Shown: positions 11,481 to 20,480, counted from the first letter of the stretch. The stretch is 43,491 nt of DNA from CAWJFP01 sp963842155 (GCA_963842155.1 CAWJFP010000021.1:1-43491); one strand, 5' to 3'. Made by a program: numbers and translations. The notes: generated by a model from the sequence alone, not told the origin.

Positions 11481-11584
11481 CTTTAGGTCGCAGACTCAAA
11501 AGCACGTAGGCAAATCCGGACGGACGCGAGCTTGGTGAATTGGCCTCCTGTTCGAAGGCTCGAATCATGGCCAGCGCAATGTCG
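11481..11584 (-). repeat. dispersed repeat B, copy 1
   Basis: A 104-bp unit, in inverted orientation to the copy at 18453-18556. The best conserved core is ATTGCGCTGGCCATGATTC followed by AGCCTTCGAACAGGAGGCCA and AATTCACC. The other end carries CCTAAAG, which lies 57 bp past the mccA stop. Sequence outside the unit is not shared. The surrounding 11425-11945 interval also holds a weak hairpin GGGCA/TGCCC at 11434-11452 and one possible small minus-strand gene. Confidence 0.75.
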
Positions 11585-11733
11585 GCAATAGGAACGCTGC
11601 ATTTCCGGAATTACCGGCTGACCGGACATACAGTGGACATCACGGAATCGAGGTGTTTGACCCAAATCGGACCTGCCTATGTCACGTCGTCGGATGCGGT
11701 ATCGCCTTGTTCAGGCGGAAAATCGCCGAACGC

Positions 11734-11889
11734 TCACTCCTCGGGCAGCCCTGCCTTGCGCAGGCCCTTGATAAGTCGGTCAGAATATGCACGAACGCAC
11801 GGATCGGCGGACGGAGCACCCACGATTTTCTTGAGCGCTAAAATGCTCTTCTCCAAAGTGACGAAACGCGTCGCAACGTTCGATCGCAT
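11734..11889 (-). CDS. possible 51-residue protein
   Basis: Minus-strand ORF, ATG at 11887-11889, reading MRSNVATRFVTLEKSILALK, then a mixed middle and a charged end SDRLIKGLRKAGLPEE before TGA. The composition is protein-like (amphipathic helix, no low-complexity runs), and its AT content is higher than the flanking catabolic genes. No strong ribosome site and no recognised family. It is divergent from the HD-GYP gene 56 bp away. Confidence 0.35.
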   Translation of the reverse strand: MRSNVATRFVTLEKSILALKKIVGAPSADPCVRAYSDRLIKGLRKAGLPEE

Positions 11890-11945
11890 CACAGGCCTTC
11901 GCCGCACAAAAGTTTACCTTTTCTTAAACAATAATTTATTTTTAT

Positions 11946-13781
11946 GTGACATTACGATTGCAAATGAGACAACGGCGGCGCGCGAACTATATCGCTTATG
12001 GAGCGGAGCTGCGCCAGCAAATCCTCCCGGATGACCGGCGACGGCCGGACTCGCAATTTCAAGGTCTCGTCCACCACTCGCTGATCGGAATGGCCATCAT
12101 TCAGGATGGCAGATTCATTTATATCAACCCGAAATGCTCCGAGATTTTCGGGTACACCAGAGACGAACTTCTCTATCGAATGAAGCCCCTCGACCTGGTC
12201 GCCGCCAGCGACCGCTCCCTCGTCGCCTTGAATATGGAAAGGCGCCTGACGGGCGTTGCGTCGAGTGCGGGGTATTTGTTCAAGGGAAAGCGAAAAGACG
12301 GCTCTGTCATCGACGTCGATATCCATGCCGCGGTCATGGAAATCGACGGCCGTCCGGCCCTGATCGCCAATCTCATGGATGTGACCGAGCAAAGGGGCTC
12401 CAAAGAGCGACTGCGGCAGTGCCAGAAACAAACGAGGCGGGAGCGCGACACTGCGCAACTCTATTTGGACATCGCCGGCGTGATGATCCTTGTGCTGCGC
12501 GCCGACGGGACCGTCGCTCTTATCAATCGTCTGGGATGCCGTACTCTTGGCTATGACAGCCCGGACGAAGTTCTCGGAAAATCATGGATCGACCTTTGCA
12601 TCCCCGAGCGCCTGCGGCAATCGATGAGGGAGGTTTTTATTCGCCTCGTTGGCGGAAACGACCCTGGCGTCGAGTATTATGAGAATCCTGTCCTGACCAA
12701 GACAGGGGGCGAGAGGATGATCGCATGGCACAACACGCTGATCAAAGACGACAAAGGCTCAATCATTGCCACGCTTAGCTCGGGCGCGGACGTCACCGAG
12801 CACAAACTGTCAGTTGACAGCCTTCGCAACAGCGAGGAGAGGTTTCGCACGATTTTCGACTCGGTCAGCGACGGAATCTTTGTGTTCGACGCCAGCGTCG
12901 GCAAATTCATCGATGTCAATGAAACCGGCTGTGCAATGTTCGGCTATAGCCGGAGCGAACTCGTAGGATGCGATATCGGGACGCTCTCGTCCGGCATCCA
13001 CCCGTATACGCAGAGAGACGCTCTCGAGCGGTTCGAATCGGCGCGATCCGGGTTGCCGCAGCGATTTGAATGGCATTGCAAGGCAAAGGATGGACATCTC
13101 TTCTGGGTAGAGATTTCTTTTCGAACGATACTCTACGGCGGCGTCTATGTTGGGCTGGCTTCGCTCCGGGACATAACTGACCGAAGGAAAGCGGAGGCGG
13201 CGCTGCGGCAGAGCGTAGAGGCGACGATCGGGGTGATCGCCAGCACCGTGGAAGTGCGCGATCCCTACACGGCGGGTCACCAGCGGCGCGTGGCGGAGCT
13301 GGCGGTTGCGATTGCCACGGAGATGGGGCTGTCGGAGGTGCAAGTCGAAGGCATCAAATTTGCCGGACTCATCCATGACCTAGGCAAGATCCGTGTTCCT
13401 GCGGAAATCTTGAGCAAATCGGGAAAGCTTTCGGCTGCGGAGTTCGAGTTGCTCAAGGAACATCCGCGGGCAGGCTACGACATATTGAAGGCGGTGAACT
13501 TTCCATGGCCGATAGCGCAGATCGTGCGCCAACACCATGAGCGCGTCGACGGTTCAGGCTATCCGGACGGCCTGAAGGGGGAGCAGATGCTCGTGGAAGC
13601 CAAGATTCTCGCCGTCGCCGACGTCGTCGAATCGATGACCTCCCATCGACCCTATCGTCCGGCGCTCGGCATCGATATTGCCTTAGCAGAAATCGAACAG
13701 GGAAACGGACGCATCTACGATAGCGCCGCTGCCGAAGCGTGCCTGAAGCTATGCCGCGCGGGTGACTTCAAGTTCGACTGA
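11946..13781 (+). CDS. triple-PAS sensor with HD-GYP phosphodiesterase domain
   Basis: Cytosolic signalling protein of 611 residues. Three PAS domains can be traced (about 35-150, 170-285 and 290-415; each ends in a D[VI]T-type motif such as NLMDVTEQR, SSGADVTEHK and SLRDITDRR). A C-terminal HD-GYP domain follows, with metal-binding HDLGK near residue 476 and HHERVDGSGYPDGLKG near 530. HD-GYP domains hydrolyse cyclic di-GMP, so the protein likely lowers c-di-GMP in response to a redox, light or ligand cue. No transmembrane segment. Start is GTG 11946 or ATG 11964, undecided. Lower GC than neighbours; an AT-rich stretch upstream (TTAAACAATAATTTATTTTT) is a likely promoter. Confidence 0.9.
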   Translation: MTLRLQMRQRRRANYIAYGAELRQQILPDDRRRPDSQFQGLVHHSLIGMAIIQDGRFIYINPKCSEIFGYTRDELLYRMKPLDLVAASDRSLVALNMERRLTGVASSAGYLFKGKRKDGSVIDVDIHAAVMEIDGRPALIANLMDVTEQRGSKERLRQCQKQTRRERDTAQLYLDIAGVMILVLRADGTVALINRLGCRTLGYDSPDEVLGKSWIDLCIPERLRQSMREVFIRLVGGNDPGVEYYENPVLTKTGGERMIAWHNTLIKDDKGSIIATLSSGADVTEHKLSVDSLRNSEERFRTIFDSVSDGIFVFDASVGKFIDVNETGCAMFGYSRSELVGCDIGTLSSGIHPYTQRDALERFESARSGLPQRFEWHCKAKDGHLFWVEISFRTILYGGVYVGLASLRDITDRRKAEAALRQSVEATIGVIASTVEVRDPYTAGHQRRVAELAVAIATEMGLSEVQVEGIKFAGLIHDLGKIRVPAEILSKSGKLSAAEFELLKEHPRAGYDILKAVNFPWPIAQIVRQHHERVDGSGYPDGLKGEQMLVEAKILAVADVVESMTSHRPYRPALGIDIALAEIEQGNGRIYDSAAAEACLKLCRAGDFKFD

Positions 13782-13834
13782 GTTCGGCCTTCGGGGCTCC
13801 ATCTGGGAGTCGGCTATTGGCACTCTTCCGCTTG

Positions 13835-13940
13835 TGGCACTTTTGCGACATTCAGCGATCGGAATGCAATGGCCGTTTCGGCCCGGGAGCGGAAGTTCGC
13901 AGGCCCCTGTCGGCCCAGACTTATGGGTTCACGCCCTAGC
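13835..13940 (-). repeat. dispersed repeat A, copy 1 (supplies a stop codon)
   Basis: A 106-bp unit matching, in inverted orientation, 16759-16864 at roughly 85 percent by eye. The shared core on the plus strand reads GCGATCGGAATGCAATGGCC; the other end reads GGGTTCACGCCCTAGC. Read from the minus strand the element begins GCTAGGGCGTGAACCCATA, and its TAG is the stop codon of the cyclase-hydrolase gene. Confidence 0.8.
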
Positions 13941-15378
13941 TCGCGAGGAACGTTTTCATTTCCTGCAAAAATCGGGGGAAGGCGGGCTCATCTTCAAAGA
14001 TAACATGATTACGACTCGGTAGCGGCACGAACCGCGCTCCCGGGATTCCCGCGGCGAGCCGTCTCCCTTGATCGAACGGTACGGCGGCGTCGTCGCGCGA
14101 ATGCATGACAAGGGTCGGGACGGCAACCTGGGACAGCAAGGCGCTCACATCCACATCGCCCTGCACGGTTATGTTCCGCACCGCGTCTTCGGGCGAGGTC
14201 GCGATCCGTTGCAGCTCATTGAACCAATCGGCCTGTTCCCTGGTTGCGCCCGGAATAAATCGCGACGTGAAAAGTTGGCGAAAAGCCGCGTTCTCCTGGC
14301 CCCAGCCGAGGCGCACGAGTGTCAGCATCGCCGCACGTTGCTCCTTTTCCGCGGCCGACGCCGCGCGCCTTGCCGGACCAAGCGCATATCCGCCGAACAA
14401 GATCAAATGGGTGACGCGCTCCGGATGCCGCACCGCGTAAGCGATCGAGACCGCGCATCCCTGAGAGATGCCGAACAGCGCGAAGCGCTCGAGGCCGGCG
14501 GCGTCCACGACGGCTTCGAGATCGCTCACAAACGACTCGAAGGTGACGTTTTCGACCTCGCGGTCCGAGAGGCCGTTGCCGCGCGCGTCATAACGGATTA
14601 GCGTGTGGTCGATCGATAGCTCGCGATAAAGCCGCCCAGAAATCGGATTCTTGAAATCGAATTCGAGATGCGTTAGCCAATTTCCCGTCTTGACCAGCGC
14701 CGGCCCACTTCCCATGCGGGCATAGGCAAGCTGCACGCCATCTTTCGCCATGCAGAAATGAATCTCCTGCTCGAAGCGCGGTGCAGGCGAGCGGGCATCC
14801 GCGTTTGGCTCATCGGCCGCGGGTTGCAGTTCGCGTTCCGGCAACGCCTCTATGTCCTTGGCGGCCAACCCGAAGACCCCGATCGCACGGGAGATGTTCT
14901 TTACCGTCTGCTCACCCAAATCGGCAAAGGCGAGGGACAGCTTGTCCCTGATTTGCTCGTTCGCCGCACGCGAGATGCACAGCCCTCCAGGCTCGCAAAG
15001 AGCCTCCAGACGGGCGGCAATATTGACGCCATCGCCAAAGATGTCGCCGCCATCGATGATGATATCGCCGACATTGATCCCGATGCGGAAGACGATGCGC
15101 TTGTCCTCGACTACCCTCGCGTTGCGGCTGACCATGCCGCGCTGAATCACGACGGCGCACCCGACCGCATCGACGACGCTGGCAAATTCGACCAGCGCGC
15201 CGTCGCCTGTGGTCTTGACGATACGGCCATGATGAGCGGCGATCGCCGGTTCGACCAGCTCACGGCGATGCGCTTTCAGCGCCTCTAGGGTGCGTACCTC
15301 GTCGATGCTCATCAGGCGGCTGTACCCGACGACATCGGCGGCAAGAACGGCCGCAAGCCTGCGCTGGACGGTCTCCAT
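13936..15378 (-). CDS. class III adenylate/guanylate cyclase fused to an alpha/beta hydrolase
   Basis: 480 residues. Residues 1-170 form a class III nucleotide cyclase domain: AADVVGYSRLM carries the first metal-binding Asp, TTGDGALVEF the second, and GDIFGDGVNIAARLE the typical substrate region. After a linker (about 170-205) comes an alpha/beta hydrolase with nucleophile elbow GISQG near residue 300, acid in HSRDDAAVPFD and catalytic His in SRNHVIFEDEP. This cyclase-hydrolase pairing recurs in rhizobia and mycobacteria; a small molecule handled by the hydrolase may control cyclic-nucleotide output. No membrane segment is seen. The stop codon lies inside repeat A. Confidence 0.9.
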   Translation of the reverse strand: METVQRRLAAVLAADVVGYSRLMSIDEVRTLEALKAHRRELVEPAIAAHHGRIVKTTGDGALVEFASVVDAVGCAVVIQRGMVSRNARVVEDKRIVFRIGINVGDIIIDGGDIFGDGVNIAARLEALCEPGGLCISRAANEQIRDKLSLAFADLGEQTVKNISRAIGVFGLAAKDIEALPERELQPAADEPNADARSPAPRFEQEIHFCMAKDGVQLAYARMGSGPALVKTGNWLTHLEFDFKNPISGRLYRELSIDHTLIRYDARGNGLSDREVENVTFESFVSDLEAVVDAAGLERFALFGISQGCAVSIAYAVRHPERVTHLILFGGYALGPARRAASAAEKEQRAAMLTLVRLGWGQENAAFRQLFTSRFIPGATREQADWFNELQRIATSPEDAVRNITVQGDVDVSALLSQVAVPTLVMHSRDDAAVPFDQGRRLAAGIPGARFVPLPSRNHVIFEDEPAFPRFLQEMKTFLAS

Positions 15379-15592
15379 GGTCCTCCGAACGACCTACTCA
15401 AATGGTCCGCAGCCGGATTCTCTACTCCATTCGGCAGCTGTGGCAACGGGTCTTTGAGCGGCGCCTCCCCGGCATTTCCAGCGTCCTCGACGAGCGGCGA
15501 TACTCTACGATCGAGGTACTTGTCGACAGCCGCCTCTGCCCTCGGCAATATATAGTCCGTTCCTTCCATTGCAGCACCGCCGAAACCCGCCC

Positions 15593-16030
15593 GTGACCCT
15601 CCATCTCATCAAGCTTTGCGTCGGCTGCGATTCGATCGAGGATCTGGCGCAATGGCAGAAGCAGCGCCTGGCCAAGATGCGCAAGCGCGATCCCAAGGCG
15701 CGGCTGCGTCATGTCACCCGCAACCGGCCGCGGCGCGCCGCGGAGCTGCTCGACGGCGGCTCGCTCTTTTGGGTGATCAAGGGCTTCGTCCGCGTGCGGC
15801 AGCGCATCATCGGGCTCAAGCCGGCGCGCGACGAGGAGGGCCTGCCTGCTTGCGCGATCGAGCTCGGCCCCAAGCATTTCAAGACCCAGCTGCTGCCCTG
15901 GCGCCCGTTCCAGGGCTGGCGTTATCTCGAGCCCGACGAGGCGCCGCCCGACCGCGCCGCCGGGCGCGCGAAGGAGGACGATCTGCCGCCCAAGCTGGCG
16001 GCCGAGCTGCGCGAGCTGGGGCTGCTTTAG
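15593..16030 (+). CDS. DUF1489 family protein
   Basis: 145 residues starting at GTG 15593 (MTLHLIKLCVGCDSIEDLAQ), the usual N-terminus of this family of alphaproteobacterial proteins of unknown function. Further marks are LRHVTRNRPRR, SLFWVIKGFVRVRQRI and RPFQGWRYLEPDEAPPD. An in-frame TTG at 15569 is rejected because homology begins at the GTG. The basic, one-domain composition suggests a cytosolic protein. It is divergent from the cyclase gene with about 210 bp between them. Confidence 0.8.
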   Translation: MTLHLIKLCVGCDSIEDLAQWQKQRLAKMRKRDPKARLRHVTRNRPRRAAELLDGGSLFWVIKGFVRVRQRIIGLKPARDEEGLPACAIELGPKHFKTQLLPWRPFQGWRYLEPDEAPPDRAAGRAKEDDLPPKLAAELRELGLL

Positions 16031-16064
16031 GCGCACGATGGCGCCCTCGATCCTCCCCCTAGGT

Positions 16065-16151
16065 CGTCACGGCCGGCCGCCGTGCCGGCCGTCCACGACT
16101 TTCTCTCGGCAAAGGAAAGACGTGGATCGTCGGGACAAGCCCGGCGATGAC
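16065..16151. repeat. three-hairpin intergenic repeat C, copy 1
   Basis: Central imperfect stem CCACGACTTTC / GAAAGACGTGG, flanked on the left by a GGCCGGC...GCCGGCC hairpin and on the right by CGTCGGGACAAGCCCGGCG. It is related to 24833-24928. This type of palindromic intergenic element is abundant in Bradyrhizobium-like genomes; translated shadows read KDVDxRDKPGDD. It sits between the DUF1489 gene and the secreted-protein gene. Confidence 0.75.
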
Positions 16152-16281
16152 ATTGGAGCGTGCCCCATTTTCGATAGCCAAATCCGCTTAACGCTCTGGC
16201 AGCCCAAGCGTGAAAATCGACTGGCAGGGCGGGAGTCAAAGGTTTATCTTCCCTGACGCCAAGCTGTAAGGGAGAAGGCTG

Positions 16282-16729
16282 ATGCGCGTCATGATCGTCG
16301 CCGGGGCAATCGGGCCCCTGCTCGCCTTGCTTGCGGCCGCGCCGGCATCGGCGCAAATGCTTTCCAACGTGCAAGGCCCGGCGGGCGGCCAACTGACCGG
16401 CATGACCTGCAGCGGGACCCTTCAGGACCGCGCGCAGGCCAATTATCACGGCGCGATCCGCATCACCTTCGCCGAGTTCGGGCGGGGCGCTGACCGCGCA
16501 TCTCTACGGCACGCTCGGCGACGACGCCTTCAAGGACGCCGCCTCTCCCACGGTCGAGCTGGGCGATCAGGGCGAGGTGACCGAGCTGCAGGTCAAGGGC
16601 GACAAGGTCACCTTCAAGAGCATCCGCGGCTCGCTCTATCAGCTGACCTTCAAAGACGGCTCGCTCAACGGCGTCGACGTGCCAAAGTCGCATGCGCCGA
16701 CCGAGATCGCCACGCACTGCGAGAAATAG
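16282..16729 (+). pseudogene. small secreted protein, frameshifted
   Basis: Begins with a signal peptide (MRVMIVAGAIGPLLALLAAA, cleavage after PASA-QM), then a mature region with MTCSGTLQDRAQANY. At the GGGG run 16484-16487 the frame moves by +1 and continues as ALTAHLYGTLGDDAFKD ... SIRGSLYQLTFKDGSLNGVD ... THCEK and TAG at 16727-16729. Without one G the product is about 148 residues, with two Cys that could form a disulfide. The family is not recognised; the beta-rich pattern suggests a small periplasmic beta-sandwich. Repeat A copy 2 starts 30 bp after the stop. Confidence 0.65.
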
Positions 16730-16758
16730 CGCGATCGCCGCGCGACCGCTCCAAACCG

Positions 16759-16864
16759 GCTAGGGCGTGAACCCATACGTCCGGGCCGACAGCAGCCAGC
16801 GAATTTCCGCTCCTGGGCGGAAAGCGGCCATTGCATTCCGATCGCTGCATGCCGCAAAAGTGCC
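16759..16864 (+). repeat. dispersed repeat A, copy 2
   Basis: A 106-bp unit, inverted relative to 13835-13940 and exactly the same length. Begins GCTAGGGCGTGAACCCATAC and ends with GCCGCAAAAGTGCCA. It follows the 16.28-kb secreted-protein gene by 30 bp, the same orientation relative to the upstream gene as in copy 1. No ORF of its own is convincing. Confidence 0.8.
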
Positions 16865-17008
16865 AGGAGCTGACCTCCGTCGAGGTCCGATGGACATAAA
16901 GCCGGTGGCATGGTCGGCACCGACACGGAAATTCATGGAGGCCGGAAGCGCACCGACTAACGCGTCGCCCAAGATCTATCGGACCAAATATATGAGAACT
17001 GCGAACGA

Positions 17009-18226
17009 TCATCGTTCCCTCGCGAGCGCGAGAACGGCGTCGACGAGCCGTGCCGGCCCGCGCGTCTCGTGCCAGATCGCGGACCCGGCCCACGCGCGCT
17101 CGGCGTAGTCGTCGAAGCGGTCGAGCGCCTGCTCGGTCGCCTGGAGGATCGCCGCGGGCTCAAACACATCGAAGGTCGTGCCGCCCCCGCCGAAGGCCTC
17201 GAGCGCCCGCGCCAGCGCGGTGTCGGCCGGCACCACCGATGGTATCGCATTGGCGATCGCCTCGGCGTGGATGCCGGAGCTCATGAATTGGTACGTGCCG
17301 GGATCGTAGGGGCAGAGCATGAGGTCGGTCGCCTCGAGGAGCCCGGCCCAGCCCGCCAGGTCGAAGGCGCGCTCTTCGAGCCGGACACGCGGGTCGCTGG
17401 CGGCGAGCGCCCGCAGCGGCTCGTCCGTCGCCGGATAGTTGCCCGGCCAGCTGTTATGAATGAGCAGGCGGACCGACGGGCGTGAGCGGAGGAGATCGCC
17501 GAGTACGGTTGGAGTGAGGTGATAGCCCTTCTCTTCGTTTCGTTGGCAGCCGAGGAGGCCGACGGTGACCGGCCGCGCGCCAGCGCGGCTGCGGCGCGTC
17601 GTCACGGCCTCGAACGGCTCCCACAGCGCGGTCACCTCGACCCCGAGCACGGCGCGGAAAGCCTCGGCCGCCCTCGTGTCGGGATGGGAGAGGACGAGCC
17701 GCCGGAGTTTGTTCTTGGCGATGCGGCTCGCGGCGTGGCGGAAGAACATAGCGCGCGGATCGGCGTGGCGGACTGAGAGCGCGTAGCCGGTCTCCGTACG
17801 CTTCCCATTGACGCCGGGATGGCCCAGGAGATCGACGAGCACGAACGGCACTCTATTGGGCGCGAGATCGCCGAGCCAGCGGCCGATGCCCATGAGCTGC
17901 CCGGGATAGGCGGAGGCCATGTAGACGATGTCCTCGGGCCCCAGATCGCCCAGCCGCGCGAGGTCCTGCCGCGTCGCCTCGCTCACCACCTCGAACGCAT
18001 TGAGCCAGCCCGCGAGCGGATCGCGGTCGGTGACGAAGTAGAGATAGGCGCGGAGGAGGGGAACGACGCCGAGCTCCGCCTTGAGCGCGTCGTCGAGCAC
18101 CGCGTAGCCCACGACCGTCGTCGGGATGCCACGCCGACGCAGCTCGCCGACCACGGCACGGCAGTGATTAGCATGGTGGCCGACGTTGTCGCGAAGGCCC
18201 GGATCGACGTAAACAAAGCGCATCAC
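17009..18226 (-). CDS. glycosyltransferase, GT-B-like
   Basis: 405 residues, start GTG 18226 (ATG 18223 is an alternative one codon in). The N-terminal Rossmann-like half begins MRFVYVDPGLRDNVGHHANH, a glycine/histidine opening typical of GT-B enzymes. The C-terminal half has VTVGLLGCQRNEEKGYHLTP, LLIHNSWPGNY and TDLMLCPYDPGTYQFMSSGI, which resembles the donor-binding domain of family-1 type glycosyltransferases (the E-x7-E region lies about SGIHAEAIANAIPSVV). No membrane anchor is seen. Donor and acceptor are unknown, and no other polysaccharide gene is nearby, so it stands alone. Confidence 0.7.
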   Translation of the reverse strand: MMRFVYVDPGLRDNVGHHANHCRAVVGELRRRGIPTTVVGYAVLDDALKAELGVVPLLRAYLYFVTDRDPLAGWLNAFEVVSEATRQDLARLGDLGPEDIVYMASAYPGQLMGIGRWLGDLAPNRVPFVLVDLLGHPGVNGKRTETGYALSVRHADPRAMFFRHAASRIAKNKLRRLVLSHPDTRAAEAFRAVLGVEVTALWEPFEAVTTRRSRAGARPVTVGLLGCQRNEEKGYHLTPTVLGDLLRSRPSVRLLIHNSWPGNYPATDEPLRALAASDPRVRLEERAFDLAGWAGLLEATDLMLCPYDPGTYQFMSSGIHAEAIANAIPSVVPADTALARALEAFGGGGTTFDVFEPAAILQATEQALDRFDDYAERAWAGSAIWHETRGPARLVDAVLALARER

Positions 18227-18550
18227 CCATACCCGGCCGGCGGAGAACCCGCGGATTCCATGTTATTGGACGGGGCGACAAAACTGTCCCGGTGCCGTGG
18301 CTGCGTGACCGCCCCCATTGAACCGACAGTCCCCAGATGACCAGGGCTTGGCGTGAACGATAGCATCCGGCTGGGGTATCCGGAAGCCGAAGTCAGCGTC
18401 CGAAAGGCAGCGTCCGGGACGCTTCCGGCGTACTGAGCCCCGCGAACCATTTCCAGCATTGCGCTGGCCATGATTCAAGCCTTCGAACAGGAGGCCAATT
18501 CACCTAGCTCGCATCTATCCGAACTCGGCTCGTGCTTGGGAGTCCGCGCC
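18227..18550. other. 324-bp intergenic region holding repeat B copy 2
   Basis: Between the start of the glycosyltransferase gene and the end of the acyl-CoA synthetase gene. The left part has a small inverted repeat GACAAAACTGTC (near 18272) and GTCC-rich palindromic pieces; the right 100 bp is repeat B. No gene was found. Confidence 0.5.
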
Positions 18551-18556
18551 CTAAAG
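18453..18556 (+). repeat. dispersed repeat B, copy 2 (overlaps a stop codon)
   Basis: A 104-bp unit, same length as and inverted to 11481-11584. Shares the core ATTGCGCTGGCCATGATTC, the hairpin-like GCCTTCGAACAGGAGGC and the CCTAAAG end. Its last bases contain CTA (18551-18553), the reverse complement of the TAG stop of the acyl-CoA synthetase gene. Confidence 0.78.
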
Positions 18557-20215
18557 CCCGTCGTTCTTTTTTGCCGCCGCCGTCTCGCGGGCGCGCAGCT
18601 CGCGGCGCATGACCTTGCCCGTCGCGGTGAGGGGCAGGCTCTCGATGAAGGCGACCTCGCGCGGATAGGCATGGGCGGCCACGCGCGTCTTGACGAAGGC
18701 CTGGATCTCGGCGGCGAGCGCCGCGCTCGGCGGATGGCCGGGCGCCGGCACGACATAGGCCTTCACGATCTCGGTGCGCAGCGCGTCGGGCACGCCGATC
18801 ACCGCCGCCATGGCGACGGCGGGATGCTTCAAGAGGCAATCCTCGATCTCGCTCGGGCCGATGCGATAGCCGGCGCTGGTGATGACGTCGTCGGCGCGGC
18901 CCTGGAACCAGAAATAGCCCTCCTTGTCCCGCGTCGCGATGTCGCCGGTGAGCAGCCAGTCGCCGGCGAACTTGGCGCGCGTCGCCGCGGGATCGCGCCA
19001 ATATTCCAGCATCATCACCGGATCTGGGCGGCGCACGCCGATCATGCCGGGCTTCCCCGCTGCGAGCGCGCGGCCCGCCTCATCGATGATCTCGACCCGG
19101 TGGCCCGGCACCGGCCTGCCCATCGAGCCCGCGCGCACGGGCATGATGGCGGCGCAATTGCCGAGGACGAGATTGCATTCGGTCTGGCCGTAGCCCTCGT
19201 TGATCGTGACCCCCAGGGCCTCGCGCCCCCAGCCGAGCAGCTCCTCGCCCATGCTTTCCCCGCCGGTGAAGATCGAGCGGATGTCGTAGGACCAGCGCGC
19301 GCGGGGGTCGGGCACCTGGCGCATCAGCTTGAGCGCGGTCGGCGGCAGGAAGAGGTTGCGGATATTGTAGTCGGCGATGAGGGCAAAGGCGCGCTCGGGA
19401 TCGAACTTGCGCATCCGGCAGGCCAGCACGGGGAGGCCGTGATACCAGGCCGGCAGCAGCACGTCCAAGAGGCCGCCGATCCAGGCCCAATCGGCCGGCG
19501 TCCAGAACAGATCGTCCGGCTGGGGCAGGAACTCGTGACAGAACTCGACCCCCGGCAGATGGCCGAGCAGCACGCGATGGGCATGGAGGGCGCCCTTGGG
19601 CGGGCCCGCGGTTCCGGAGGTATAGATCAGGAGGGCGGGATCGTCGGGGCCGGTCGCGACCGGGACGAAGCGGTCGGAAGCGTCCTCGATGCCGCGCCAG
19701 AAATCGATCACGCCTTTCGGCAGGGCGCCCGCGACGGGCCCCTCGCGCACCAGGACGACGAGCTTGAGCTCGGGCAGGCGGCCGTGCAGCGCCGCGATCT
19801 TGGCGGCGCTCGCCGCGTCGGTGACGACCGCGCGGGCGCCGCTGTCGGCGAGGCGGTAGGCGAGGGCATCCTCGCCGAAGAGGGTGAAGAGCGGCACCGC
19901 GACGAGCCCCGCCTTGTAGGCGGCGACATGGGCGATGGCGGCTTCCGCCGACTGTGCGAGCAGGATGGCGACGCGGTCGCCCGCGGCGAGACCCTGGGCG
20001 CGCAGCCGGTTCGCCAGGCGATTGGACAGCGCGCGCATCTCGAGGAAGCTGTAGCGGCGCAGCCGGCCGCGCTCGTCGACGGACAGCAAGGCAGTCCGGC
20101 CGCCTTCCTTCGCGGCGTGCCGGTCGCAGCAGGCGACGCCCATGTTGAAGCGCTCGGGCAAGCGCCATTCGAAGCTGCGATAGACCTCCTCATAGGTCGG
20201 AGCCCGCTCGAGCAT
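18551..20215 (-). CDS. AMP-forming acyl-CoA synthetase
   Basis: 554 residues, starting at MLERAPTYEEVYRSFEWRLP (ATG 20213-20215); the frame is open upstream without homology. It activates a carboxylic acid through an acyl-adenylate. Motifs are YTSGTAGPPKGALH near residue 197 (phosphate loop), NEGYGQTECN (adenine-binding), TGDIATRDKEGYFWFQGRADD (hinge) and TGKVMRREL with the catalytic Lys near the C-terminus. It is closest in pattern to short/medium-chain acyl-CoA synthetases; the acid is not determinable. The TAG stop falls inside repeat B. Its product could feed the catabolic genes upstream, but it is not in their operon. Confidence 0.9.
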   Translation of the reverse strand: MLERAPTYEEVYRSFEWRLPERFNMGVACCDRHAAKEGGRTALLSVDERGRLRRYSFLEMRALSNRLANRLRAQGLAAGDRVAILLAQSAEAAIAHVAAYKAGLVAVPLFTLFGEDALAYRLADSGARAVVTDAASAAKIAALHGRLPELKLVVLVREGPVAGALPKGVIDFWRGIEDASDRFVPVATGPDDPALLIYTSGTAGPPKGALHAHRVLLGHLPGVEFCHEFLPQPDDLFWTPADWAWIGGLLDVLLPAWYHGLPVLACRMRKFDPERAFALIADYNIRNLFLPPTALKLMRQVPDPRARWSYDIRSIFTGGESMGEELLGWGREALGVTINEGYGQTECNLVLGNCAAIMPVRAGSMGRPVPGHRVEIIDEAGRALAAGKPGMIGVRRPDPVMMLEYWRDPAATRAKFAGDWLLTGDIATRDKEGYFWFQGRADDVITSAGYRIGPSEIEDCLLKHPAVAMAAVIGVPDALRTEIVKAYVVPAPGHPPSAALAAEIQAFVKTRVAAHAYPREVAFIESLPLTATGKVMRRELRARETAAAKKNDGL

Positions 20216-20480
20216 GCGCGGCGAAACCCCCCGCTGCGCGCGCGGAGAATCCCGCGGGCGCCCTTCGCTCGCGATGATAATCTCGCCGCCGCGGCCGGCA
20301 TAGGGCGCGCGAGGGCTCGAGCGATCGCCCGCGCCGCGCCGTCTTGCCGCTGGACTCGCCCCGGCCACCGTCGGACAATGGCGCGGACCGGCGAGTTCCG
20401 GCTCGCCGGCCGGACAGCGCTCGGCGAACGGGAAACGCGCCGCCCGACAGGCGCGGACAACAAGCGGCGAGGGGGAAACG

